A DNA stretch of 64,000 nucleotides. Source: an uncultured Paracoccaceae bacterium. GTDB lineage: Bacteria; Pseudomonadota; Alphaproteobacteria; Rhodobacterales; Rhodobacteraceae. The DNA lies in assembly GCA_947496535.1 (NCBI GenBank), contig CANMDE010000013.1, positions 1-64,000 on the forward strand, read 5' to 3'. Of the stretch, positions 8,239 to 17,270 are shown in pieces (position 1 is the first letter of the stretch; each line of letters starts with the position of its first letter). A model generated the notes under the pieces. The model saw nothing but the letters and a program-made list of their open reading frames with translations, did not search any database and was not told the origin of the DNA. Position numbers and translations under genes: made by a program.

Positions 8239-8535
8239 TCAATTCCAGCCGTTGTTCTCAATCAGTGTTTTGATCCGGGTCTGATCATATTCCGCGTCCA
8301 GTCGTGCGGCCTCTGCCGCAGCGGCGTCCGCGTCGGTGCCCTCGACCGTGAATGGATCTGCTTTGCGGAACCCGGCCATGTAGTCATCCGACTCAGCAGC
8401 GCCCGATTTCATGGCCGCCCGATCGATGGCTTGTTCAAATCTTTCTGGTAACGGCAATTTCGTGCCTTTGCGTCCCCGACCGACGATGACCTGGGCCGGA
8501 ATGTCGCGCCAGTAAACAACTGTGACGTCAGGCAT
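8239..8535 (-). CDS. PF13769 'virulence factor'-type small protein
   Basis: This 98-residue soluble protein fits the family labelled virulence factor (PF13769), an uninformative name. The conserved part is VVYWRDIPAQVIVGRGRK at residues 6-23, followed by PERFEQAIDRAAM, and a DYMAGFRK segment. In Rhodobacterales this gene tends to sit before metF-type and methyl-THF methyltransferase genes, as here, which suggests a part in folate or corrinoid one-carbon chemistry rather than virulence. I prefer ATG 8535 (MPDVTVV), with AGGA 6-7 bases upstream, over ATG 8547. It lies 41 bases before the metF start. Confidence 0.8.
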   Translation of the reverse strand: MPDVTVVYWRDIPAQVIVGRGRKGTKLPLPERFEQAIDRAAMKSGAAESDDYMAGFRKADPFTVEGTDADAAAAEAARLDAEYDQTRIKTLIENNGWN

Positions 8536-8780
8536 GTGATTCCTCATCTCGTTTTGTCGTTTCTAGCACTGGGTTTGACCTACCAAAGCCGTTTTTCGAC
8601 ATCATAGCCGCAATCAGCGACGGCTTGGACCTACCGCGCCTTGCGCGAGTATGAAACCGCCGTCGCCATTCATTATATTCATATCCAAGATGTAATTGGT
8701 TCACGAAAAGATCAGCAGGCTTGCGTGAAGGCATGATGCGTCCTAGCTTGGGGATAACTGAGAAAATGGAGGGCGTGAAA

Positions 8781-9893
8781 ATGGCGCCCAAGCGTCCCAC
8801 TGGTGCGGGCGCGTTCCCTAAAGCGGTCGAAACCCCCGCGCCACAACCACCAGATTCCGCGTCGCTTTATGCTGCGTTGGATCTGGGAACAAATAGCTGT
8901 CGGATGTTGATTGCCCAACCAAAGGGCAACCAGTTTCATGTTGTGGACAGCTTTTCGAAATCCGTGCAGCTTGGCTATGGTCTGGAAGGATCTGGCCATC
9001 TGTCCCGTGCATCTATGAATCGCACGATTGGCGCGATGCGGATTTGCCGCGAAAAGCTGAAACGCCATGGGGTGGAACGGATGCGTCTGGTCGCGACCGA
9101 GGCGTGCCGCCGCGCTGTGAACGGTGAAAAATTCATCCGGCAGGTCCAGAATGAAACCGGTCTTCGCCTTGAAATCATTCAGCCTGAGGAAGAAGCCCGC
9201 CTGGCCGTGATTTCTTGCGCGCCGTTGGTCAGCACAAAGACCGAACAGTTGCTGGTTGTTGATATCGGCGGTGGTTCGACCGAGTTGGTGTGGATCGATA
9301 TTACCAAGGTTCCACCGCGCGAGCGTCCGCGCGCGATCATGCGCCTCCATGCCGGGTTCCGGGCCGATCCCGGTCCGTTTGCCGCCGCGAAAGTTGTCGA
9401 CTGGATATCGGTTCCGTTGGGTGTTTCGACGCTGCGGGATCAGTTTCAGGATGTAGAAGACGATTCTGCGCGCTTTGCGTTGATGAGTTGGTTTTTTGAA
9501 GAGAACCTTGAAGAGTTTTCTCCTTATGCCGCGGCCCAGGATCGAGATGGTTTTCAGATCATTGGTACCAGTGGCACCGTGACGACTGTCGCTTCGAGTT
9601 TTCTGGGCCTCAAACGTTATGACCGGACGAAAGTGGATGGTCTGCGCATGACGTCTGATCAGATCGACAAGGTGATCCGCGATTATCTGGCTCTTGGCCC
9701 CGCCGGTCGTCGCGCTGACCCGCGCATTGGACGCGACAGGCAGGCACTGATCATGTCAGGTTCTGCCATTTTGCAGGCTTTGATGCGTCTATGGCCAACA
9801 GACCGCCTGTCTGTCGCCGATCGCGGACTGAGGGAAGGTCTTCTTTATGCGCAAATGTCTGCGGACGGGGTCTTGGAAGATGCTCCGTTTTAG
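8781..9893 (+). CDS. Ppx/GppA family phosphatase
   Basis: This 370-residue protein belongs to the exopolyphosphatase/guanosine pentaphosphate phosphatase family (ASKHA fold). Motifs are the phosphate-1 loop AALDLGTNSCRMLIA, VATEACRRA, and the second phosphate loop LLVVDIGGGSTELVWID, followed by GTSGTVTTVASSFLG. It should act on polyphosphate and/or pppGpp and so link phosphate storage to the stringent response. The frame opens earlier (TTG 8721, ATG 8733), but only the ATG at 8781 has a good GGAGG at about 8 bases. It lacks the C-terminal HD-like domain of long Ppx enzymes. The rlmE gene follows after 15 bases, so they are co-transcribed. Confidence 0.9.
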   Translation: MAPKRPTGAGAFPKAVETPAPQPPDSASLYAALDLGTNSCRMLIAQPKGNQFHVVDSFSKSVQLGYGLEGSGHLSRASMNRTIGAMRICREKLKRHGVERMRLVATEACRRAVNGEKFIRQVQNETGLRLEIIQPEEEARLAVISCAPLVSTKTEQLLVVDIGGGSTELVWIDITKVPPRERPRAIMRLHAGFRADPGPFAAAKVVDWISVPLGVSTLRDQFQDVEDDSARFALMSWFFEENLEEFSPYAAAQDRDGFQIIGTSGTVTTVASSFLGLKRYDRTKVDGLRMTSDQIDKVIRDYLALGPAGRRADPRIGRDRQALIMSGSAILQALMRLWPTDRLSVADRGLREGLLYAQMSADGVLEDAPF

Positions 9894-9908
9894 GCGATAG
9901 CCCGACCC

Positions 9909-10622
9909 ATGGCAAAAAGACCGACCAAAAACACATCCGGACGCGGGCAGCGTGATCTGACCGTCAAGGTCAAAACAGCGCGTGGACGCAAGCTCAGCTC
10001 GACCAAATGGTTGCAGCGCCAATTGAACGATCCATACGTCAAACGTGCCAAGGCCGATGGTTATCGGGGCCGGGCGGCTTACAAGATTTTGGAGCTCGAT
10101 GACAAATACCGGTTTCTTGTTCCCGGTGCCCGTGTGGTTGATCTGGGCTGTGCGCCGGGCGGTTGGTGTCAGGTGGCGGTGAAGCGGGTCAATGCGTTGG
10201 GAGACCGCAAGGGCAAAGAACAGGGCTATGTGCTGGGTATTGATTTGCAAGAGGTCGAACCGATTGCGGGGGCCGATCTCTATCAGCTTGATTTCATGGA
10301 AGACGATGCCGACCAGCAGGTCCGCCAATGGCTGGGCGCAAGTGCAGATGTGGTTATGTCGGATATGGCAGCCTCGGCATCCGGTCATAAACAAACCGAC
10401 CATTTGCGGATCATCGCACTTTGCGAGGCGGCGGCGTATTTCGCATTTGATGTATTGAACGAAGGCGGGACATTTGTTGCCAAGGTTCTGGCGGGTGGGG
10501 CCGAGGGTGATTTGCAGAAGATCCTCAAGACCCGGTTTGCCAAAGTGGCCAATGTCAAACCGCCTGCATCCCGGTCAGACAGTTCTGAAAAATTCGTGGT
10601 CGCGACCGGGTTCAAGGGTTAG
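9909..10622 (+). CDS. rlmE: 23S rRNA (uridine-2552-2'-O)-methyltransferase
   Basis: This 237-residue FtsJ/RrmJ-type enzyme should methylate the 2'-OH of U2552 in the 23S rRNA A-loop. The N-terminal 40 residues are basic and Ser/Thr-rich. The catalytic lysine region is RAAYKILELDDK, the SAM loop is VVDLGCAPGGWCQVA, the catalytic Asp is in MSDMAAS, and the second Lys in FVAKVLAGG; this is the K-D-K-E layout of the family. It lies directly after the Ppx/GppA gene, a frequent pairing in alphaproteobacteria. Its 3' end overlaps the convergent tupA stop by 11 bases. Confidence 0.95.
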   Translation: MAKRPTKNTSGRGQRDLTVKVKTARGRKLSSTKWLQRQLNDPYVKRAKADGYRGRAAYKILELDDKYRFLVPGARVVDLGCAPGGWCQVAVKRVNALGDRKGKEQGYVLGIDLQEVEPIAGADLYQLDFMEDDADQQVRQWLGASADVVMSDMAASASGHKQTDHLRIIALCEAAAYFAFDVLNEGGTFVAKVLAGGAEGDLQKILKTRFAKVANVKPPASRSDSSEKFVVATGFKG

Positions 10623-11403
10623 CGGCGTTTGGAGTGAAAAGCTGCTGGCCATCGACCTGAAAACCTGCAATCGCGCTTTGTCCGGCAGGGCCAAGCAGCC
10701 AGGTTTGAAATGTATCGGCGTCCTCAATATTGGCGTTTGGGCAGTGGGATGGGTTCACGACGATGACACCGTACTGATTGAAGAGCGCGGGGTCGCCTTC
10801 GAGCAGGATGACGTGATCGCCCTTGTTTCCAAAGCTGACCCATGTCGCCCGATCTGTCAGCGTATAGGCTGACAGTCCGATGGCTGCGTTCAGGGTTGGC
10901 CCCATGCCGGACCCGGTTTCGAGATACCAATCGCCGGATGATGGTGCCGGGTCTTCTGGCCAAAGCGTCAGTTCAGCCTGATGGGTTCCGCTGTTGTCGC
11001 CCCGCGATGCAAAAGGCGCGTTGGCCTTTGCGATGGCGGTGAGTGCATCACTTGCTGTTTTGAGCCCTGCGACACCTGCGGGGTCGTTGGCCGGACCGAC
11101 GATGATGAAGTCATTATACATCAGGTCATGCCGCGCGATGCCGAAGCCTTGGGCCACGAACTCCTGTTCCGCCGCCTTCGCATGGGTGATCAGCATATCG
11201 CCATCGCAGTTCTGCGCGTTCTTGAGCGCTTGCCCAGTGCCGACGGCGACGACGCGGATTTCGATACCTGTTTCGTCCTCAAACACTGGCAGGAGATATT
11301 CATAGAGCCCGGAATTCTGGGTCGAGGTCGTGGACTGCACAATGATGGGGTCTGCAAATCCCGCGTTGCTCAGCAAGATCAGCGCCATGACCATCCGGAT
11401 CAT
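10612..11403 (-). CDS. tupA: Tungstate ABC transporter, substrate-binding protein
   Basis: This 263-residue periplasmic protein has an N-terminal signal peptide (MIRMVMALILLSNAGFADP) and, right after it, VQSTTSTQNSGLYEYLLP, which is the TTS-T-SGL oxyanion-binding segment of TupA. Further family features are AVGTGQALKNAQNCDGDMLI and FASRGDNSGTH. This pattern separates it from ModA. I start at ATG 11403, where the signal peptide begins and which overlaps the upstream ATPase stop; the longer open frame runs into tupC. Tungstate would serve enzymes such as tungsten formate dehydrogenases; none is in the window. Confidence 0.92.
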   Translation of the reverse strand: MIRMVMALILLSNAGFADPIIVQSTTSTQNSGLYEYLLPVFEDETGIEIRVVAVGTGQALKNAQNCDGDMLITHAKAAEQEFVAQGFGIARHDLMYNDFIIVGPANDPAGVAGLKTASDALTAIAKANAPFASRGDNSGTHQAELTLWPEDPAPSSGDWYLETGSGMGPTLNAAIGLSAYTLTDRATWVSFGNKGDHVILLEGDPALFNQYGVIVVNPSHCPNANIEDADTFQTWLLGPAGQSAIAGFQVDGQQLFTPNAANP

Positions 11404-12143
11404 AGCAGCAGCGCCCCGTCCAGATAGGTTTGTGCCGTTTGGGTCTGGGGTGTTGTCAGCACCTGTTGCGCTGGTCCCTGTTCGAGAATGCGCCCGTGAT
11501 GCAAAAACGCGATATCGTCGCAAAGCCTGCGGGCCTGTGCCTGATCGTGGGTCACAAGAATGACCTTTACCCCGCGCGCGGCGGTCTGTTTGATCAGCAC
11601 TTCGATGGCGGCGGTTGAGGCGGGATCAAGGCTTGCCGTTGGTTCGTCAAGCAGCAGAAGTCCGGGATCGGCTGCCAATGCGCGTCCGAATGCCAGTCTT
11701 TGTTGTTCGCCACCTGACAGGCGGCGGGCAGGGGCCTCTGCGTGGGTGGTGAGTTGGGTCATGACCAGAATTTCAGCCAGACGACCTGCCCGCTGGTGCC
11801 GGGGAACGCCTGCGATTTTGAGCGCATGGATCAGGTTTGCCTTGACCGAGCGACGCAGAAGAACCGGTTTTTGAAAGACCATGGCGGGTGCGCCCAGTTC
11901 TGTCGCGACGCAGACTTGCCCGCGATTGGGTGTCAAAAGCCCCGCAATGGACCGCAATAATACGCTTTTGCCTGCGCCATTGGGGCCGATCAGACCTGTG
12001 ATGCCGCCGCTGGAAAGCGTTAGGTCAATGCCTTGCAAAATAGCTGTCGGCCCATCCGATATATGAAGGTTGGTGATGGCCACAGCAGTTTCCACCACGG
12101 GTGCGTGGGGCGGAAAGGTCAGAACTTTGGCGCTAGTGTGCAT
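11400..12143 (-). CDS. tupC: Tungstate ABC transporter, ATP-binding protein
   Basis: This 247-residue ABC ATPase shows Walker A GLIGPNGAGKSVLLR, the ABC signature RLSGGEQQRLAFGRAL, Walker B LLLLDEPTASLD and the switch His in VTHDQ. It powers the TupB permease. It has no extra C-terminal regulatory domain of the ModC type. I choose ATG 12143, with GGA 7 bases upstream, over the TTG four codons earlier. It overlaps tupB by 11 bases and tupA by 4, so the order tupB-tupC-tupA is tightly coupled. Confidence 0.92.
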   Translation of the reverse strand: MHTSAKVLTFPPHAPVVETAVAITNLHISDGPTAILQGIDLTLSSGGITGLIGPNGAGKSVLLRSIAGLLTPNRGQVCVATELGAPAMVFQKPVLLRRSVKANLIHALKIAGVPRHQRAGRLAEILVMTQLTTHAEAPARRLSGGEQQRLAFGRALAADPGLLLLDEPTASLDPASTAAIEVLIKQTAARGVKVILVTHDQAQARRLCDDIAFLHHGRILEQGPAQQVLTTPQTQTAQTYLDGALLL

Positions 12144-12846
12144 GAACAAGTCCAATGTCTTTCGGCCTGAGAAGCATAGCCGCCGCGTTGATGCTTAGCG
12201 AGAGGCCAAGCAGGATGATGCCAAGCGCGAGTGCGAGTGCGAGTTCCCCGCGAGACGTCTCAAGCGCGATGGCGGTCGTCATGACGCGGGTTGCGTGATT
12301 GATGTTGCCACCGACGATCATCACTGCTCCGACCTCGGCAAGTGCGCGGCCCATACCGGCCAGAAGCGCTGTGATCAGGGCCGGGCGGGCCTCGATCAGC
12401 AGGGTTATTATGCGTTGTGACGCGCTGGCGCGCATCGCCAAAAGGGTTTCCCCATGTTCAAGCATCAGGCTGGCGATTGTCATGCGCGTCAGGGCTATGA
12501 TGATGGGTGTGACCAGTACGGTTTGGGCGATGATCATGGCGGCTGGCGTATAAAGCAGCGACAGCACGGCAAGCGGTCCGGCCTGGCTGAAAAGCATGTA
12601 GAGGGTGAGCCCTACGACCACTGGCGGCAGGCCCATCGCGGCGTTCATCAACACAATCACAACGCCGCGTCCAGTAAACCGGCTGACGGCCAAAAGGGCG
12701 CCGATGGGCAGGCCGATCATTGCGGCTATGGCTACGGCTGATAGTGTCACCTGCAGTGACAGGCCGATGATCTGCAAGAGTTCGGCATCGGCCGTTACTA
12801 TCAGGCCAAAGGCTTGTCTGAATGCCCCAGCAAAATCATTCATCAT
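12133..12846 (-). CDS. tupB: Tungstate ABC transporter, permease
   Basis: This 237-residue integral membrane protein has about five to six hydrophobic segments and the EAA-type cytoplasmic loop GMGRALAEVGAVMIVGGNINH (positions about 165-185), which binds the ATPase. It is the first gene of the minus-strand tup operon. Two in-frame ATGs (12846 and 12843) are possible. The family is close to other oxyanion permeases, and the tungstate call rests mainly on the adjacent TupA. Confidence 0.9.
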   Translation of the reverse strand: MMNDFAGAFRQAFGLIVTADAELLQIIGLSLQVTLSAVAIAAMIGLPIGALLAVSRFTGRGVVIVLMNAAMGLPPVVVGLTLYMLFSQAGPLAVLSLLYTPAAMIIAQTVLVTPIIIALTRMTIASLMLEHGETLLAMRASASQRIITLLIEARPALITALLAGMGRALAEVGAVMIVGGNINHATRVMTTAIALETSRGELALALALGIILLGLSLSINAAAMLLRPKDIGLVHAH

Positions 12847-13027
12847 CTATCCCTTCTTCGCATCTTTTAGGGTGGGGCCGAGGCGGGATGGTGTCAATCA
12901 ACGACGCTTCGATCCCAGCGAGCGGCGGCGCGACAAGATAAGCCGTTGATTTCAAAAAATTCACAGGCGCGTTCTTGTCGTTCGCGGACATGGCTCTTAA
13001 CAAGGTTGTCAGACCAAAGGGGGCCTC

Positions 13028-14575
13028 ATGCAGACCGATTTCGATCTTTTTATCATTGGCGGTGGAATCAATGGCTGTGGTGTTGCGCGTGATGCGGCAG
13101 GTCGCGGGCTGAAGGTTGGTCTGGCAGAGATGCATGATCTGGGTGGGGCGACGTCCTCTGCCTCGACCAAGCTGTTTCACGGTGGCTTGCGCTATCTGGA
13201 ATTCTTTGAATTCGGTTTGGTCCGTAAGGCACTGATAGAACGTGAAGTTTTGTTGCGAAACATGCCTCATATCAGCTGGCCGATGCGGTTTGTGCTGCCT
13301 TATCACAAGGATATGCGGTTTGAGGGGGATACGCCGACCTCAAAGCTGCTGTCGACTGTGATGCCCTGGATGAAGGGGCGCAGGCCAGCCTGGCTGATCC
13401 GGTTGGGGCTTTTTCTTTATGATAATCTGGGCGGACGAAAAATTTTGCCGGGGACCTGGACGGTTGATTTGACCAAGGCAGCGGTGGGCGAACCGCTAAA
13501 CGACAAGTTTCAGCGGGCCTATGAGTATTCGGACTGCTGGATTGAGGATTCCCGGCTTGTCGTTCTGAATGCGCGTGATGCTGAAGAGCGTGGTGCCACG
13601 GTGATGGTGCGTACCAAGGTCATCAGCGCGGAACGTATGGACGGTCATTGGAGCATTGTGACAGAAGCGGATGGTGTGCAGTCCACACATACTGCCCGCG
13701 CTTTGGTCAATGCCGGTGGCCCTTGGGTTGAGGACGTGATCCGGAACACGGTCCGGCTCAATTCATCGGAGGGTGTGCGGCTGGTCCGTGGCAGCCATAT
13801 CGTGACCAAGCGCCTGTTTGATCACGAAAAAGCGTATTTCTTTCAGGGAGAGGATGGTCGGATTATCTTTGCGATCCCTTATGAAACGGATTTCACATTG
13901 ATTGGCACCACGGATGCGGAGCATGAAAACCTGTCTGAAAAGCCCGTGGCGACCGAGGAAGAGCAGGACTATCTCTGCGCCTTTGCCACGCAGTACTTCA
14001 AAAAACCGGTTACGCGCGATGACGTTGTTTGGACCTATTCCGGCGTTCGCCCGCTTTATGATGATGGGGCAAAATCGGCGACAGCGGCCACTCGTGACTA
14101 TGTTTTGTCACTGGATGACAATGGACCACCCTTGCTGAACATCTTTGGTGGAAAGATCACGACCTATCGGAAGCTCGCCGAAAACGCTTTGAAAAAGTTG
14201 ATGCCATTGGTCGGCGGTGGGGCCGAATGGACAGAGAAGGCGCCTTTGCCGGGGGGTGATTTTCCGGTGTCGCAACGCGACCAGTTGGTGACAGACCTGC
14301 AGGAAAGTTACCCATTTTTATCGCCCACGTGGGCGCTGCGGCTGATCAAGGGGTACGGAACCGAAGCGGCACAGATCATGGGGGAGGCGAAAGACGCCGC
14401 TGATCTGGGGCAGGATTTCGGTGCCACACTGACCGAGGCAGAGGTCAAGTGGCTGATGTCCCGTGAATATGCGCGGACAGCAGAAGATATCGTCTGGCGC
14501 CGGTCAAAGCTGGGCCTGCGTATGACGCCAGAGCAGATTGCGGCGCTTGACGCCTATATGGCCGTTAGCGCCTGA
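13028..14575 (+). CDS. glpD: Glycerol-3-phosphate dehydrogenase (FAD, respiratory)
   Basis: This 515-residue flavoprotein should oxidise sn-glycerol-3-phosphate to dihydroxyacetone phosphate and pass electrons to quinone at the inner membrane. The FAD-binding Rossmann motif is DLFIIGGGINGCGVARDAAG at residues 4-23. Other family features are GGATSSASTKLFHGGLRYLE, YSDCWIEDSRLVV, ALVNAGGPWV and FGGKITTYRKLAE. The C-terminal 120 residues form the DAO C-terminal domain. The glpK start follows 22 bases after its stop, so this is a glpDK operon for glycerol use. No glpF or glpR is visible here. Confidence 0.96.
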   Translation: MQTDFDLFIIGGGINGCGVARDAAGRGLKVGLAEMHDLGGATSSASTKLFHGGLRYLEFFEFGLVRKALIEREVLLRNMPHISWPMRFVLPYHKDMRFEGDTPTSKLLSTVMPWMKGRRPAWLIRLGLFLYDNLGGRKILPGTWTVDLTKAAVGEPLNDKFQRAYEYSDCWIEDSRLVVLNARDAEERGATVMVRTKVISAERMDGHWSIVTEADGVQSTHTARALVNAGGPWVEDVIRNTVRLNSSEGVRLVRGSHIVTKRLFDHEKAYFFQGEDGRIIFAIPYETDFTLIGTTDAEHENLSEKPVATEEEQDYLCAFATQYFKKPVTRDDVVWTYSGVRPLYDDGAKSATAATRDYVLSLDDNGPPLLNIFGGKITTYRKLAENALKKLMPLVGGGAEWTEKAPLPGGDFPVSQRDQLVTDLQESYPFLSPTWALRLIKGYGTEAAQIMGEAKDAADLGQDFGATLTEAEVKWLMSREYARTAEDIVWRRSKLGLRMTPEQIAALDAYMAVSA

Positions 14576-14597
14576 TAAGAAAAAGACGGGGGAGACC

Positions 14598-16085
14598 ATG
14601 ACCTATATTCTGGCCATCGACCAAGGCACGACATCAAGCCGGGCGATTATCTTTGATGCGAACATGCAGGTGAAAGCCACAGCGCAGGAAGAGTTCAAAC
14701 AACATTTTCCGCAGTCCGGCTGGGTTGAGCATGACCCGTCTGATATTTGGTCTTCTGTGGCTTCCACCTGTCGGGGGGCCATTGAGAAGGCGGGGATTAC
14801 GGTCAAAGATGTCGCCGCTATCGGCATCACCAACCAACGCGAAACAACGCTGGTGTGGGACAAAAATACCGGCGAGCCGGTTCATAATGCCATTGTCTGG
14901 CAAGACCGGCGGACAGCCACTTTTTGTGACGAATTGCGGAAAGAAGGGTTTGAGGCGACGATTACCCAGCGCACCGGATTGCTTGCTGATCCCTATTTTT
15001 CGGGCACCAAGGTCAATTACATATTGAACACCGTGGAGAGTGCGCAGGCCCGCGCAGAAGCTGGTGATCTGCTTTTCGGTACGGTCGATTGTTATCTGAT
15101 CTGGAAGCTGACGGACGGGAAGGTGCATGCCACCGATGCCACCAACGCGGCCCGCACGATGCTGTATGACATTCGCAAGGGCCGCTGGAGCAGTACGATC
15201 TGCGAACGGTTCGGTATTCCGATGTCCATGCTGCCAGAGGTACGCGACTGCGCGGCTGATTTTGGCTTCACGCGGTCTGATTTATTTGGTGCGGAGTTGC
15301 CGATCCTTGGCGTTGCGGGCGATCAGCAGGCCGCCACGATCGGGCAAGCGTGTTTTCAACCCGGCATGTTGAAATCAACCTATGGCACGGGTTGTTTTGC
15401 CTTGCTGAATACAGGCGGCACACTGGTCGAGAGCCAGAAACGTCTGCTGGGGACGATTGCCTATCAGTTTGACGGCAAGCCGACATATGCGCTGGAAGGG
15501 TCGATTTTTATCGCCGGGGCTGTAGTGCAATGGCTGCGCGATGGTTTGAAGATTATTCGTGATGCGAAGGAGACGCAGCCCTTGGCCGAAACGGCGGATC
15601 AGGGTCAGGAACTTTACATGGTGCCTGCGTTTACTGGGCTGGGTGCCCCGTATTGGGACGCCGAAGCAAGGGGGGCGATCTATGGTTTGACCCGCAATTC
15701 CGGCCCGGCAGAGTTTGCTCGCGCAGCGCTGGAAAGCGTTGGATTTCAGACTCGTGATCTTCTGGAAGCTATGAAGAGTGACTGGCAAGCATCTGATACA
15801 GATGGTGTTTTGCGGGTTGATGGGGGCATGAGCGCATCGGATTGGTCGATGCAGTTCCTGTCCGACATCATCGGGGCGCCCGTGGACCGCCCCAAGGTGC
15901 TTGAAACAACGGCGTTGGGTGCGGCGTGGTTGGCTGGCATGAAGGCGGGGGTTTACCCTGATCAGGACGGGTTTTCCGATAGTTGGGCGTTAGATCGGCG
16001 GTTTGAGCCGCAGATGGATGAGGCCACACGGGAGCGACGGTATGCTGGGTGGCAGGATGCGGTGGGAAGGACTTTGACGGCGTAA
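14598..16085 (+). CDS. glpK: Glycerol kinase
   Basis: This 495-residue FGGY-family kinase phosphorylates glycerol to glycerol-3-phosphate, the substrate of the upstream GlpD. Signatures include YILAIDQGTTSSRAIIFD at the N-terminus, AIGITNQRETTLVWD, NAIVWQDRRTA, GTKVNYIL and the C-terminal VDGGMSASDWSMQFLSDI. The ATG at 14598 has GGGGGAG 5-6 bases upstream, and the 20 residues encoded before it overlap glpD, so the shorter form is correct. The length is normal for the family. Confidence 0.97.
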   Translation: MTYILAIDQGTTSSRAIIFDANMQVKATAQEEFKQHFPQSGWVEHDPSDIWSSVASTCRGAIEKAGITVKDVAAIGITNQRETTLVWDKNTGEPVHNAIVWQDRRTATFCDELRKEGFEATITQRTGLLADPYFSGTKVNYILNTVESAQARAEAGDLLFGTVDCYLIWKLTDGKVHATDATNAARTMLYDIRKGRWSSTICERFGIPMSMLPEVRDCAADFGFTRSDLFGAELPILGVAGDQQAATIGQACFQPGMLKSTYGTGCFALLNTGGTLVESQKRLLGTIAYQFDGKPTYALEGSIFIAGAVVQWLRDGLKIIRDAKETQPLAETADQGQELYMVPAFTGLGAPYWDAEARGAIYGLTRNSGPAEFARAALESVGFQTRDLLEAMKSDWQASDTDGVLRVDGGMSASDWSMQFLSDIIGAPVDRPKVLETTALGAAWLAGMKAGVYPDQDGFSDSWALDRRFEPQMDEATRERRYAGWQDAVGRTLTA

Positions 16086-16111
16086 ATGTGCCTCTTGAAG
16101 GCAGCTGACAT

Positions 16112-16330
16112 CTAACCGTCAAAGCGTAGCTTGTGCCCCCACTTTCGAAGAAAAAGGCTTACGGATAGGAAAACAGTTCCTAACACCAAAAGTTCGAGTC
16201 CTGCGAACCCCGGATTGCTGGTTTCGGGACTTAAGAGAGCCACGACACCGCTTAACAACAATCCAATTCCAATAACCACCCCGAAGTAAGCCGAGATGCT
16301 CAGATACATTCCAAAGAACTTACGCAACAT
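16112..16330 (-). CDS. Small membrane protein of unknown function (72 aa)
   Basis: This short protein has two clear hydrophobic stretches, at about residues 8-34 (ISAYFGVVIGIGLLLSGVVA) and 43-62 (GLELLVLGTVFLSVSLFL), joined by a polar turn SPETSNPGF. It ends in a basic segment (RKWGHKLRFDG), which would be cytoplasmic. It looks like a two-helix inner-membrane protein; I do not recognise the family. It is convergent with glpK, 26 bases apart, and stands alone. Confidence 0.5.
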   Translation of the reverse strand: MLRKFFGMYLSISAYFGVVIGIGLLLSGVVALLSPETSNPGFAGLELLVLGTVFLSVSLFLRKWGHKLRFDG

Positions 16331-16479
16331 ATGCGATGTGAGTCCGTGTTTGTGTCGATTGAGGTGAGCTAGCCAATTCGTGGCATTGAATGCGAGGGTA
16401 GTTTGCGAACCATTGCCGCATCTTGGTCACCAGAATACTCGCCCGCTTCAGACGAGTGATTTAGAGCCGTGCGCGCCAG

Positions 16480-17076
16480 TCAACATTGCCCTAGCTCCCA
16501 TATCTCAAACTCTTTGGCTCGTTTATCCTTCAGCTTTGCCTCAGCCGTGGGAGACAACGACAAATCCATCCTCGGCGACACATTCTTCTGCTTCAGAGTG
16601 ATGGTCATCTCCAGCCGGTCTTCGAGGTAACCGATCACCTTGTCCCATGCTTCGTAGCGGAACAGATGTTCGGCACCGATTTCGCCGTCATTGATCCGCA
16701 GAAATTTGTTCTGTGATCCGACATTGGCAAAGGGGGCGGGATCGCCTTTGCAATATTCGAGCACGAAGTCGTCAAAACTTATCCCGCGTGTGCTGTTTTC
16801 ATGACCGATCAGATCGTCGCGTGTCCTATACCGATACCAGCTGCCCAGCCAGTCTATGGGGTGCCGGACTATGGCCATCAATTCTGGTGTTTTGCCCCCG
16901 GCTTGGACGAAAAACGGCCGGAGGAATCGTTTGTAGCGATAGCACGGCGCGTGTTTGAGGTGCGGGGGATCGCGCAGCACCATTGACGCCCGGGGTGCCA
17001 AAGCGCCTTCCAATGCGGTTGACCCGGTTTTGGGGACTGCCAGCAGAACAAGATTTTCTTTCCAAAAAACAAGCAT
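16480..17076 (-). CDS. Sulfotransferase-like protein
   Basis: This 198-residue protein begins with LVLLAVPKTGSTALEGAL (residues 9-26). The PKTGST loop is the 5'-phosphosulfate-binding motif of PAPS-dependent sulfotransferases. RHPIDWLGSWYRYR (70-83) is in the place of the family's 3'-phosphate-binding RxP segment. It is short for a sulfotransferase, and the C-terminus is polar and charged. The acceptor is unknown; in marine bacteria such proteins often modify surface glycans or small molecules. It is divergent from recA and unlinked to other biosynthesis genes. A non-catalytic relative cannot be excluded. Confidence 0.7.
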   Translation of the reverse strand: MLVFWKENLVLLAVPKTGSTALEGALAPRASMVLRDPPHLKHAPCYRYKRFLRPFFVQAGGKTPELMAIVRHPIDWLGSWYRYRTRDDLIGHENSTRGISFDDFVLEYCKGDPAPFANVGSQNKFLRINDGEIGAEHLFRYEAWDKVIGYLEDRLEMTITLKQKNVSPRMDLSLSPTAEAKLKDKRAKEFEIWELGQC

Positions 17077-17205
17077 TTGATGGGTGCCCTTCGTCTAAAT
17101 TTGCGCCATTTCTACGGCATAAACCAATCTTTAACCACTCTTGGTCGAGGGTGATTGTGGAAAATTTTTGTTGCAATGTTCTTCTTTTGATCTCATTAAC
17201 GATGA

Positions 17206-17220
17206 GAACACAATGAGAAC
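17206..17220. promoter_or_regulatory. LexA (SOS) box upstream of recA
   Basis: GAACACAATGAGAAC fits the alphaproteobacterial LexA site GAAC-N7-GAAC exactly. It lies 50 bases before the recA start, the expected operator position, and supports DNA-damage control of recA. Confidence 0.88.
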
Positions 17221-17270
17221 AAAAGCAGTGATTGCCGCTTTGGATGGCGCATGAAATAAGGACAGGACAT

